Positions 51,939 through 60,472 of a DNA stretch of 64,000 nucleotides are shown one piece after another. The DNA is from Burkholderia sp. 9120. GTDB taxonomy: Bacteria; Pseudomonadota; Gammaproteobacteria; Burkholderiales; Burkholderiaceae. Position numbers and translations under genes: made by a program. The stretch's first letter is position 1, and every line of letters begins with the position of its first letter. The stretch lies in contig NZ_JQNA01000002.1 in the NCBI RefSeq assembly GCF_000745015.1, forward strand, positions 5,270,001-5,334,000, read 5' to 3'. The notes below the pieces were generated by a model. That model saw only the letters and a list, made by a program, of their open reading frames with translations. It had not been told where the DNA came from and searched no databases.

Positions 51939-53420
51939 TCAGACAGCCGCCACCACCCTGCGCGGCGACACGACCGACACCACAAAGCTCACGACGATAT
52001 TCGCCGTCAGCGCGATCAGACCGATATACACCGGATAGACCGCATCGCCCAGATGCAGCGCGTACACCGGCTTGAGCCCTTGAATGATCGCAAGGCTCGT
52101 CCCGATCACAATGCCCACCAGCCAGCCGAGGAACAGACCCGGCGTATTCAACCGGCGCGTGTACAGCGAGAACACGATAGCCGGGAAAATCTGCAGAATC
52201 CACACGCCGCCCAGCAGTTGCAGATCGATCGCGTACTGCGTCGGCAGGAACACGATGAACAGCAGCGCGCCGAACTTCACGACCAGCGACACGATCTTCG
52301 CCGTGGACGCCTCGCCCTCAGGCGAGATATTCGGCGACACCAGCGGACGCCACAAATTGCGCGTGAACAGATTGGCCGCGCCGATCGACATGATCGCAGC
52401 CGGCACCAGCGCGCTGATCGCAATCGCCGCCGCCGCGAAGCCCACGAACCACGACGGGAAGATCGAGTTGAACAACGCCGGCACCATGTCCGACGCCGAC
52501 TTCACATGCACGCCTGCCGCAATCGCCATATAGCCGAGCAGCGCGATCAAGCCGAGCAACAGCGTGTACGCCGGCAGGAAAATCGCGTTCTTGCGCACCG
52601 TCTTCGCCGACGCGGACGACAGCACCGCCGTCATCGTATGCGGATACATGAACGCCGCCAGCGCCGAGCCCAACGCGAGCGAAGCATAAGCGGTGAACTG
52701 CGTCGGCTTCAGGATAATGCCGGTCGCGCCGCCCTTGGCCTTGAAGTAGGTATCGGCCGCGTCGAACACATGCGCATAGCCGCCGAGCTTCGCCGGAATC
52801 AGCCACACCGCCGCGATCACGACGATATAGATCATGATGTCCTTGACAAACGCGATCATGGCCGGCGCCCGTAGGCCGCTTGCATACGTGTAGAGCGCCA
52901 GAATCACGAAGGCGACGATCAACGGCATTTCGCCGGTCACGCCGAGCCCCTTGATCACGACCTGCATGCCCACCAGTTGCAGTGCGATATACGGCATGGT
53001 CGCGACGATACCGGTGATCGCAATTGCAGCCGGAAACCACTTGCCGCCGTATTCGCCCTGCACGTAATCCGCCGCCGTGATGTGGTTCTTCGCATGCGCG
53101 ATTTTCCACAGCTTCGGCATCACCGCGAACACGAACGGATAAACGATGATGGTGTATGGCAACGCAAAGAAGCCATATGCGCCCACCGAATAAACCAGCG
53201 CGGGCACCGCGATCACCGTATAGGCGGTATAGAAGTCGCCGCCCACGAGGAACCACGAAATCACCGTGCCGAACTGGCGGCCGCCGAGACCCCATTCGTG
53301 CAATTGGGTCAGGTCGCCACGCTTCCAGCGCGCGGCGAAAAAGCCGATCACGGTGACGAGCACGAAGAATGCGATAAAGACGGTCATCGCAACCGGATTC
53401 ACGGGGTTCACATCGCTCAT
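51939..53420 (-). CDS. mctP: Sodium:solute symporter, monocarboxylate permease MctP type
   Basis: A 493-residue SSS-family symporter with about 13 membrane helices. The opening VAMTVFIAFFVLVTVIGFFAARWKRGDLTQLHEWGLGGRQFGTVISWFLVGGDFYTAYTV (given in part) contains the conserved GGR and first helices. Rhizobial MctP takes up lactate, pyruvate, acetate and alanine. It overlaps the DUF3311 gene by 4 bp and lies next to a divergent two-component system, as for mctP and mctSR. ATG 53420 is chosen for this overlap. Confidence 0.86.
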   Translation of the reverse strand: MSDVNPVNPVAMTVFIAFFVLVTVIGFFAARWKRGDLTQLHEWGLGGRQFGTVISWFLVGGDFYTAYTVIAVPALVYSVGAYGFFALPYTIIVYPFVFAVMPKLWKIAHAKNHITAADYVQGEYGGKWFPAAIAITGIVATMPYIALQLVGMQVVIKGLGVTGEMPLIVAFVILALYTYASGLRAPAMIAFVKDIMIYIVVIAAVWLIPAKLGGYAHVFDAADTYFKAKGGATGIILKPTQFTAYASLALGSALAAFMYPHTMTAVLSSASAKTVRKNAIFLPAYTLLLGLIALLGYMAIAAGVHVKSASDMVPALFNSIFPSWFVGFAAAAIAISALVPAAIMSIGAANLFTRNLWRPLVSPNISPEGEASTAKIVSLVVKFGALLFIVFLPTQYAIDLQLLGGVWILQIFPAIVFSLYTRRLNTPGLFLGWLVGIVIGTSLAIIQGLKPVYALHLGDAVYPVYIGLIALTANIVVSFVVSVVSPRRVVAAV

Positions 53421-53614
53421 TTGACACCTCGATACACGACGTAAATCAGGAGCGAGGTCAACGGCACCCACAAGAACTGATACCAGTAGAAGAACGGAAA
53501 GCCCGCGAACGACGGACGTGTGTCGTTATAGAACGGCAGCCATAACAACGCGATATACGGGATCAGCAGAATGAGCCAGAGCCATGAACGGCCGGCGGTT
53601 GGGGAGGTCTCCAC
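53417..53614 (-). CDS. DUF3311 small membrane protein, MctP partner
   Basis: A 65-residue protein with two membrane helices (SWLWLILLIPYIALLWLPFY and FFYWYQFLWVPLTSLLIYVVYRG) and a conserved aromatic-rich middle. DUF3311 genes regularly precede SSS symporters, comparable to the YjcH-ActP pair. It overlaps the permease start and is the first gene of that operon. It probably stabilises or modulates the permease. Confidence 0.86.
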   Translation of the reverse strand: METSPTAGRSWLWLILLIPYIALLWLPFYNDTRPSFAGFPFFYWYQFLWVPLTSLLIYVVYRGVK

Positions 53615-53796
53615 ACACTTCTCCTAAGTCTATTATTGAAACCGCGCGCCACGACTCGTGGCCCGGCACGCGGAAACCGGTTACCTGATATTAGACGGCA
53701 AACCCGGAGTTTGCAGCCGGCGCGGCAGCCCGCGAGCCGCCGCTCGCCGCGGGGATGTAGTATTCGCCTTCGTCAGCGTCCTCACAAGCGCGCGAC

Positions 53797-53830
53797 TACG
53801 TACGCCGGCTACGTAATACTACGTAGCCGG
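53797..53830. promoter_or_regulatory. TACGTA dyad in the mctP/kinase intergenic region
   Basis: A perfect inverted repeat with 11-bp arms CCGGCTACGTA (53805-53815) and TACGTAGCCGG (53820-53830), spacer ATAC. A further TACGTA lies at 53797-53802, so three TACGTA units are spaced 13 and 10 bp apart. It is 32 bp before the kinase start codon and is a candidate site for the LuxR-type regulator encoded two genes on. Confidence 0.6.
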
Positions 53831-53861
53831 ACTCGCACAGTGCGTTGCGGTCTTTTCAACA

Positions 53862-55271
53862 ATGAAACTCAAAGCGAAGCTTGTTCTGCTGGCCATCGTG
53901 CCCTTTCTGGCCGCTATCGCCAGCATCGAAATCGGCGTGCGCCAGGAAGCCATGGCGCTTGCCGAGTCGCAGCACGCGACCACGCAGGCCGCCTATCTGG
54001 CCAGCAAGCAACTCGAACTCAAGCACTATGTCGAGCTCGCCTCCACGGCGATTGCGCCGCTGTATAACGCCGGCCAGGAAAATGCGCGCGACGACGCGAT
54101 GCTGCGCACCCGCGCGCTCGACGTGCTGCGAAAAATGGACTACGGCAAGGACGGCTACTTCTTCGTCTACGACACGCACGGCCGCTCGTTGATGCATCCG
54201 CGCGAACCCGATCTCGTTGGGCGTGATCTGTGGGAACTGCGCGATCCGCAGGGCATTCTGACCATCCAGCAACTGCTCGCGGCGTCCGCGCGAGGCGGCG
54301 GCTATGTGCGCTACGTGTGGCATCGGCCGTCCACCGGCAAGCTCGCATCGAAACTCGGCTACGTGGTGCCGCTCGAACGCTGGGGATGGATGATCGGCAC
54401 CGGCATCTACCTCGACGACGTGGATGCGGCGCTCGCCGACATCGACGCGCGCGCGGCGGCGAATATCGATCGTACGATGAAATGGATCGATGCGATCGCG
54501 ATGGCCGGACTCGCGGTGATCGCACTATGCGCGCTCGTGCTCAACGTCACCGAATACCGCAGCGCCGACGCGAAACTGAAGCGGCTCGCGCAACAGGTGG
54601 TCGAGTCGCAGGAAAACGAACGGGCGCGCCTGTCGCGTGAATTGCACGACGGCATTAGTCAGATGATGGTGTCCGTGAAGCTGCTGCTCGAATCCGCGCT
54701 GGCGCGCTTCGAACGCAGCGAAGTGCGGGTGCCCGCCGCGGAGGCCGCGCTCACCACCAGCTTGACGCGACTCGGCGATACCTTGCGCGAAGTGCGGCGC
54801 ATTTCGCATGCGCTGCGTCCGTCGATGCTCGACGACCTCGGCGTCGCCGCCGCGTTGGAGCAACTCACGCGCGAGCTCGGCGAGCAGTCGGCGGTCGAGA
54901 TCGGCTTCACGCAGATCATGCACACCCACGCCGCAGTGTTGCCGGACGCGGTCAACACCGTGCTGTTCCGGATCGCCCAGGAAGCGCTGACGAATATCGT
55001 GCGCCACGCGCAAGCGTCGAGCGCGGCGCTCACGCTGGAAGTCTCGCACGACGCCGTCACGCTGACGATCGCCGACAATGGACGCGGTTTCGACACCGCC
55101 TATGCCTTCGTCGGCCGACGCTCGGGCGTGGGTTTGCGTAATATGCGCGAACGGCTGGAAGCGTTGGGCGGCAAGCTGTCGCTCAGTTCGCAAACCGGCC
55201 ATACGCTCGTGACCGCGCGCGTGCCGCTCGACACACCGGTGCGTCACGCGCCCGACTTGCAGGAAAGTTAA
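53862..55271 (+). CDS. mctS: Cache-domain sensor histidine kinase, HisKA_3 (NarX/DegS) type
   Basis: A 469-residue kinase. Helices at about 6-25 and about 210-230 flank a periplasmic single Cache domain with the motif MDYGKDGYFFVYDTHGRSLMHPREPDLVGRDLWELRDPQG (given in part). The HisKA_3 phosphoacceptor is in ERARLSRELHDGISQMMV and the ATPase has LFRIAQEALTNIVRHAQAS and ADNGRGFD. Single Cache domains bind small carboxylates. With the divergent mctP operon it probably senses monocarboxylates, as rhizobial MctS does. The symbol is used by analogy. Confidence 0.87.
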   Translation: MKLKAKLVLLAIVPFLAAIASIEIGVRQEAMALAESQHATTQAAYLASKQLELKHYVELASTAIAPLYNAGQENARDDAMLRTRALDVLRKMDYGKDGYFFVYDTHGRSLMHPREPDLVGRDLWELRDPQGILTIQQLLAASARGGGYVRYVWHRPSTGKLASKLGYVVPLERWGWMIGTGIYLDDVDAALADIDARAAANIDRTMKWIDAIAMAGLAVIALCALVLNVTEYRSADAKLKRLAQQVVESQENERARLSRELHDGISQMMVSVKLLLESALARFERSEVRVPAAEAALTTSLTRLGDTLREVRRISHALRPSMLDDLGVAAALEQLTRELGEQSAVEIGFTQIMHTHAAVLPDAVNTVLFRIAQEALTNIVRHAQASSAALTLEVSHDAVTLTIADNGRGFDTAYAFVGRRSGVGLRNMRERLEALGGKLSLSSQTGHTLVTARVPLDTPVRHAPDLQES

Positions 55272-55278
55272 TCACGTC

Positions 55279-55926
55279 ATGAACGACTCCACACCCGCTA
55301 TCGCCCGCTTATTGCTCGTCGACGATCATCCGCTGGTGCGCGACGGTTTGCGCGCCCGGCTCGAAGCGGGCGGCAATTTCGAAGTGGTCGGCGAAGCCGG
55401 CAACGCGCAGGAAGCACTCGCACTCGCCGCCGACGCAACGCCTCATCTCGTGCTGATGGACGTGGGCATGAACGGCATGAACGGCATCGCGCTGGCGGGC
55501 ATGTTTCATGAGCGCTTTCCGGCGATTCGCGTGCTGATGCTGTCCATGCACGACAACCTCGAATACGTGACGCAAGCCGTGCGCGCGGGCGCCAGCGGCT
55601 ACGTGCTCAAGGATTCACCGGCCACCGAGATCATTCAGGCGATCGGCGTGGTGCTCGACGGCAAGCAGTTTTTCAGCGCGGGGCTCGGTGCGCGTTTGAT
55701 TCAGGCGTCGGCCAACCAGTCGCCGGTTGAACGGCTCACGCCGCGCGAGCGCGATATTCTCGACGCGCTCGCGGAAGGCCTGTCGAGCAAACAGATTGCG
55801 CAGCGCAACGATCTATCCGTGCGAACGGTGGAGACGCATCGGCTGAATCTGAAGCGCAAGCTCGATATCGAAGGACAGGCGGAGTTGATCAAGTTCGCGG
55901 TCGAGAACCGGCGCACGAAGAGGTGA
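55279..55926 (+). CDS. mctR: NarL/LuxR-type response regulator
   Basis: A 215-residue response regulator with receiver (LLLVDDHPLVRDGLRARLEAG, phosphoacceptor Asp in LVLMDVGMNGMNGIAL) and a LuxR helix-turn-helix (LTPRERDILDALAEGLSSKQIAQRNDLSVRTVETHRLNLKRKLDI). It follows the kinase gene by 7 bp. It probably activates the DUF3311-mctP operon, perhaps through the TACGTA dyad. The symbol mctR is by analogy to Rhizobium. Confidence 0.9.
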   Translation: MNDSTPAIARLLLVDDHPLVRDGLRARLEAGGNFEVVGEAGNAQEALALAADATPHLVLMDVGMNGMNGIALAGMFHERFPAIRVLMLSMHDNLEYVTQAVRAGASGYVLKDSPATEIIQAIGVVLDGKQFFSAGLGARLIQASANQSPVERLTPRERDILDALAEGLSSKQIAQRNDLSVRTVETHRLNLKRKLDIEGQAELIKFAVENRRTKR

Positions 55927-55930
55927 ACGT

Positions 55931-56479
55931 ATGAGAATGACACGTCGAATCGCAGTGCGGCTCGCCAGTGTGATGTTCTTTGCCGCAACCATGCACGCCC
56001 ATGCGGAACCCGTTCGCATCAATCGCGGACACGATCCGTACTTTCAGATTTCCAAAGCCATCGATCATTGCCCGGCGCCGTTAGGTCCGCTCGAAACCGA
56101 GCAGGAATGGCTCGACGACAGTCATTACCGGATCGAGCGCGGCAATAGTTGCTGGATCGAGGGACGCTGCCGTTTATCGAACGGTTACCTCTACGACACG
56201 GAAATTGCCGACGCCGTGCAGCGGCGCCTCAGCAATATCAACTACGCGACCCACTGGCGCGAACAGTCGACGTTGTGGCTCACGCTGCAACGCCGCTTCA
56301 TCTACGTGCAAGGTTGCGTCGCACCCGGCTTCGACAAGCAGGCCTTTCTCACCGAACTCGGCAAAACCGCGGACGTCGAGCGCGTGATCGACGACACGAC
56401 TAGCAACCCGAATGCTGCGCAACTGCCGTATAAAACGCTCGCGGATCCGGACAAGCCCGTGCTCGATCCCGGTAACTAA
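55931..56479 (+). CDS. Exported BON-like domain protein
   Basis: A 182-residue protein with signal peptide (cut after AHA at about residue 25). Residues about 90-150 (EIADAVQRRLSNINYATHWREQSTLWLTLQRRFIYVQGCVAPGFDKQAFLTELGKTADVERVIDDT) have the BON pattern: helix, strand, strand with G-x-V, helix, strand. Three Cys are in the mature part. It begins 4 bp after the regulator stop codon and is probably in the same transcript. The BON assignment is mine by pattern, not by search. Confidence 0.6.
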   Translation: MRMTRRIAVRLASVMFFAATMHAHAEPVRINRGHDPYFQISKAIDHCPAPLGPLETEQEWLDDSHYRIERGNSCWIEGRCRLSNGYLYDTEIADAVQRRLSNINYATHWREQSTLWLTLQRRFIYVQGCVAPGFDKQAFLTELGKTADVERVIDDTTSNPNAAQLPYKTLADPDKPVLDPGN

Positions 56480-56637
56480 CAAAAGTTAATACACGCGAAA
56501 ACACCGTACGCGCCATACCCATTATTTCGCTGCAACACCTATATCGGCAATCGAACATAGCAACGCAGAAATCGATCTTTGGCCGTCCTGACGTCATTGC
56601 TAACATCGGCGACCCGACATATCCGGTCACCACAACA

Positions 56638-58584
56638 ATGACAACACATCGATCGCAACGCCCTGTTCTGCGTCTCGGCATCATCGGCGCAGCCGTCGCC
56701 AGCCTCGTCGTCCTTGCTTCATGCGGCGACAACAACCTGCCCGGCGGCGCGACTCCCCCCGTCGTCGCGCAGAAGCGCCCGAACATTCTGTACATCATGG
56801 CCGACGATCTCGGCTACTCCGATATCCACGCATTCGGCGGCGAAATCAACACGCCGAACCTCGATGCACTGGTGCAATCGGGCCGCATTCTGACCAATCA
56901 TCACACCGGCACGGTCTGCGCGATCACGCGCTCCATGCTGATCTCCGGCACCGATCACCATCTGGTCGGCGAAGGCACCATGGGCGTGCCAACCGATGAA
57001 CGCAAAGGGCTGCCCGGCTACGAGGGTTATCTGAACGACCGCGCGTTGTCGGTTGCACAACTGCTGAAGGACGGCGGCTATCACACGTATATGGCCGGTA
57101 AATGGCACATCGGTTCCGGCATTGTCGGCAGCGCGACGGGCGGCGGCCAGACGCCGGATCAATGGGGCTTCGAGCACAGCTATGCGCTGCTCGGCGGCGC
57201 CGCGACCAATCACTTCGCGCACGAACTGGCGAACTCGCAGAACTACACAGAAGACGGCAAGTACGTGCAGCCCGGCCAACCCGGACAACCGGGCGGTGCG
57301 GGCGGCAGCCCCGCCGTGTTCTACTCGACCGACTTCTACACGCAACGCCTGATCTCGTACATCGATTCAAACAAGGGCGACGGTAAGCCGTTCTTCGCCT
57401 ACGCGGCTTATACGTCGCCGCATTGGCCGTTGCAGGTGCCCGACCCCTATCTGCACAACTACGTCGGCCAATACGACGCGGGCTACGACGTGATCCGCAA
57501 CGCGCGCATTGCGCGGCAAAAAGCGCTTGGCATCATTCCGAACGACTTCGTGCCGTACGGCGGCGCGTCGGAAACGCTCGTGGCGAGCGCGGCCACGCCG
57601 AACAACGGCACGGTCAACGCGAAGTACGTGAGCGCGGTGCATAGCGCGGTGCAAGGCTATACCGACTACGGCCCGGGCACGGTGAACAAAACGTGGGCGA
57701 GCCTCTCGCCGGCCGAGAAGAAAGCGCAGGCGCGCTACATGGAAATCTACGCGGGCATGGTCGAGAACCTCGATCACAACATCGGCCTGCTGATCCAGCA
57801 TCTGAAGGACATTGGCGAGTACGACAACACCTTCATCATGTTCCAGTCGGACAATGGCGCCGAAGGCTGGCCGATCGACTCCGGCGCCGACCCGACCGCC
57901 ACCGACACCGCCAATGCCGCCGACCCGATCTACTCGCAACTCGGCACCGACAACGGCCAGCAGAACGCGCAACGTCTGCAATACGGTTTGCGTTGGGCCG
58001 AAGTGAGCGCGACACCGTTCCGGCTGACCAAGGGCTATTCGGGCGAAGGCGGCGTGTCCACGCCGTTGGTCGTGCATCTGCCAGGCCAGACCACGCAGAA
58101 ACCGACGCTGCGCGATTTCACGCACGTGACCGATAACACCGCCACGTTCCTCGCCGTCGCGCAGATTTCGCCGCCCACGCAAGCCGCGCCGCCGCTGATC
58201 AACACGCTCACCGGCGTCGATCAGAACAAGGGCAAGGTGGTCTACAACAATCGCTATGTGTATCCGATCACCGGGCAGTCGCTGCTGCCGCTGCTGAACG
58301 ATCAGACCACGGCGGCGGTACACAGCGCGTCGTTCGGCGACGAAGCGTACGGGCGCGGCTATCTGCGCAGCGCCGACGGCCGCTGGAAAGCACTCTGGAC
58401 GGAGCCGCCGCTCGGTCCCGTGGACGGTCACTGGCAACTGTTTGACATGAGCGCCGACCGCGGCGAAACGCAGGACGTGTCGACGCAGAATCCGTCGGTA
58501 ATCGATGGTCTCATCCAGCAATGGAACAGCTATATGAGCAGCGTCGGCGGAGTCGAGCCGTTGCGCCCGCGTGGCTACTATTGA
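56638..58584 (+). CDS. Sulfatase-family lipoprotein with non-canonical maturation motif
   Basis: A 648-residue arylsulfatase-family protein. The N-terminus has a lipobox LASC (Cys29). The core starts RPNILYIMADDLGYSDIHAFGGEINTPNLDAL, giving the metal-binding D-D pair. The position of the formylglycine precursor reads CAITRSMLISG (Cys94), where the canonical form is CxPxR and close relatives read CAPTR or CSPTR. Other sulfatase motifs, YMAGKWHIG, FFAYAAYTSPHWPLQVP and FMFQSDNGAEG-like (IMFQSDNGAEG), are intact. It is followed by its probable maturase gene. Confidence 0.86.
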   Translation: MTTHRSQRPVLRLGIIGAAVASLVVLASCGDNNLPGGATPPVVAQKRPNILYIMADDLGYSDIHAFGGEINTPNLDALVQSGRILTNHHTGTVCAITRSMLISGTDHHLVGEGTMGVPTDERKGLPGYEGYLNDRALSVAQLLKDGGYHTYMAGKWHIGSGIVGSATGGGQTPDQWGFEHSYALLGGAATNHFAHELANSQNYTEDGKYVQPGQPGQPGGAGGSPAVFYSTDFYTQRLISYIDSNKGDGKPFFAYAAYTSPHWPLQVPDPYLHNYVGQYDAGYDVIRNARIARQKALGIIPNDFVPYGGASETLVASAATPNNGTVNAKYVSAVHSAVQGYTDYGPGTVNKTWASLSPAEKKAQARYMEIYAGMVENLDHNIGLLIQHLKDIGEYDNTFIMFQSDNGAEGWPIDSGADPTATDTANAADPIYSQLGTDNGQQNAQRLQYGLRWAEVSATPFRLTKGYSGEGGVSTPLVVHLPGQTTQKPTLRDFTHVTDNTATFLAVAQISPPTQAAPPLINTLTGVDQNKGKVVYNNRYVYPITGQSLLPLLNDQTTAAVHSASFGDEAYGRGYLRSADGRWKALWTEPPLGPVDGHWQLFDMSADRGETQDVSTQNPSVIDGLIQQWNSYMSSVGGVEPLRPRGYY

Positions 58585-58598
58585 GTAACGAGCGCGCC

Positions 58599-59681
58599 AT
58601 GACAGTACGTTTCAGGTTGAAGCGCGCCACGGCGCTTTACGGCACATACGCCGCGATTGCCGTGGCCGCGTTCGCCGCCGCTTTTACCGCTGCCATGGCC
58701 GCTTCGGCGGCATTCGGCAGCGGCACGGCGAGCGCGTTCGACGACCTCAATCGCTCGCGCCCGCTGGTCTCACTCGGCTCCGAATCGCAATGCGAGCGCT
58801 ACGGCGGATTGCCCGCGCGCTGGCGCGACGATCCGCGAGCCGGCATGGTGCATCTGCATGGCGGCGATTTCGTGTTCGGCAGCAAACTCGGCTACGAAGA
58901 CGAGCGCCCTGCCGGCGACGGCAAAACACACGTTGCCGGTTTCTGGATCGATCAGACCGACGTGACGAATGCGCAGTTCGCCGCCTTCGTCAACGCAACG
59001 GGCTATGTCAGCGATTCGGAACGCCAGGGCGGCGCCGTGGTGTTTCACACGCCGACGCGCGACGAGATGAATGCGCGCGATCTGGCGTGGTGGACGTGGG
59101 TGAAGGGCGCGGCGTGGAATCATCCGAGCGGGCCCGGCAGCACGCTCGACGGCCGCCTGAACCAGCCCGTCACGATGGTCACGCAAGCCGACGCGCTCGC
59201 CTACGCACGTTGGCTCGGCCGCGATCTGCCGACCGAAGCCGAATGGGAATTCGCGGGCAAAGCCGGACACGAAGGCGCGGATCTCGACACCGCGCCGCGC
59301 GACGAACACGGCAAGCCGAGCGCGAACTACTGGCAAGGCGTGTTTCCCGTATTGAACACGAATGAAGACGGCCACGTCGGACTTGCGCCAGTCGGCTGCT
59401 ATGCCGCTAACGATTTCAGGCTCTACGACATGATCGGCAACGCATGGGAATGGACCCGTGACGTCTACACGGGTTCGCACCAATCTCACACCAACGGCGA
59501 CACGGCCGCGGTCGCGCCGCTGGGTCGCAAGCACGATACGCCGATGGTGATCAAAGGCGGCTCGTTCCTGTGCTCGCGCGACTATTGCGTGCGCTATCGG
59601 GCGGCATCGCGTGAACAGCAGGAGGCGGATTTGCCGGCCTCGCATATCGGCTTTCGCACTGTGTCGAGGGACGCGTCATGA
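58599..59681 (+). CDS. Exported formylglycine-generating enzyme (sulfatase maturase)
   Basis: A 360-residue SUMF1/FGE-type enzyme. It would oxidise the sulfatase active-site Cys to formylglycine. The catalytic Cys pair is in KGGSFLCSRDYCVRYRAASREQ, and the family blocks FWIDQTDVTNAQFAAFVNATGY, LPTEAEWEFAGKAG and IGNAWEWTRDVY are intact. The N-terminal hydrophobic stretch (residues about 12-45) makes it a secreted or membrane-anchored enzyme, unlike most cytosolic bacterial FGEs. ATG 58599 begins this segment and lies 14 bp after the sulfatase stop codon. Confidence 0.88.
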   Translation: MTVRFRLKRATALYGTYAAIAVAAFAAAFTAAMAASAAFGSGTASAFDDLNRSRPLVSLGSESQCERYGGLPARWRDDPRAGMVHLHGGDFVFGSKLGYEDERPAGDGKTHVAGFWIDQTDVTNAQFAAFVNATGYVSDSERQGGAVVFHTPTRDEMNARDLAWWTWVKGAAWNHPSGPGSTLDGRLNQPVTMVTQADALAYARWLGRDLPTEAEWEFAGKAGHEGADLDTAPRDEHGKPSANYWQGVFPVLNTNEDGHVGLAPVGCYAANDFRLYDMIGNAWEWTRDVYTGSHQSHTNGDTAAVAPLGRKHDTPMVIKGGSFLCSRDYCVRYRAASREQQEADLPASHIGFRTVSRDAS

Positions 59682-60472
59682 AGCTCCTTAAATTTACAAC
59701 CGCGCTGCTGCTGGGCGCGGCATTTTTGCTTCCGCGTGCGGAAGCCGCAGAATCGCAGGTCGTCAGGATCGGCGTGATTCCCGGTGCACAGGCACAAATC
59801 ATGGATGAAGTACGCCATGTTGCAGCCAGCCAGGGACTGACGCTCGACGTCGTTGTATTCGATCGACCCGAGCGCATCGACGCGGCGCTCGCCGCGAAAC
59901 AGATCGATGCGGCGAGTTTCGAAAGCGGTCCGAGTCTCGACGCGCAACGCAAACAGCACGACTATCCGCTGACCCGCGTCACGACGACCGTGACGTTTCC
60001 GATCGCGCTGTATTCGCGTACGCTGACCAACCTCGGGCAGTTGCAACGCGGCGCGACGATCGCCATTCCCGACGACGCCGACGGCACCTCGCGCGCCCTG
60101 ATCCTGCTGCAGAACTTCACGCTGCTGACCTTCAGGGACAGCGCCGGCCTGCATGCCAGGCTCAGCGATATCACCAGCAACCGGCTGAATCTGAAGATTC
60201 GTCGCGTGCCGCGAGCGCACCTGTTCGATACGTTGAATAGCGTGGCCTTCGCCGTGATCGATAGCGACGACGCCGCGCGCGCGGGTCTCTATCCGGCACG
60301 CGACGGTCTCGGCATCGAAGACGCGCGCTCGCCGTACGCGAACGTGCTAACCGTGCGCGACGCCGACCGCGCGCAGCCGTGGGTTTCGCAACTGGTCGCC
60401 GCGTATCACTCGACCGACGTCGCGCATTTCATCCTGACGCGCTATCAGGACTCGGTGCGCCGGCCGTGGTAA
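59678..60472 (+). CDS. MetQ/NlpA-type substrate-binding protein
   Basis: A 264-residue exported protein (signal peptide to about AEA-A, residue 24). The core VVRIGVIPGAQAQIMDEVRHVAASQGLTLDVVVFDRPERIDAALAAKQIDAASFESGPSLDAQ (given in part) resembles MetQ/NlpA binding proteins, including the double use of NLGQLQRGATIAIPDDADGTSRALILLQN. It lacks the lipobox Cys of many MetQ proteins. It overlaps the FGE gene by 4 bp. No permease or ATPase is nearby. Binding of a sulfatase product or sulfur compound is an inference from context. Confidence 0.78.
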   Translation: MKLLKFTTALLLGAAFLLPRAEAAESQVVRIGVIPGAQAQIMDEVRHVAASQGLTLDVVVFDRPERIDAALAAKQIDAASFESGPSLDAQRKQHDYPLTRVTTTVTFPIALYSRTLTNLGQLQRGATIAIPDDADGTSRALILLQNFTLLTFRDSAGLHARLSDITSNRLNLKIRRVPRAHLFDTLNSVAFAVIDSDDAARAGLYPARDGLGIEDARSPYANVLTVRDADRAQPWVSQLVAAYHSTDVAHFILTRYQDSVRRPW

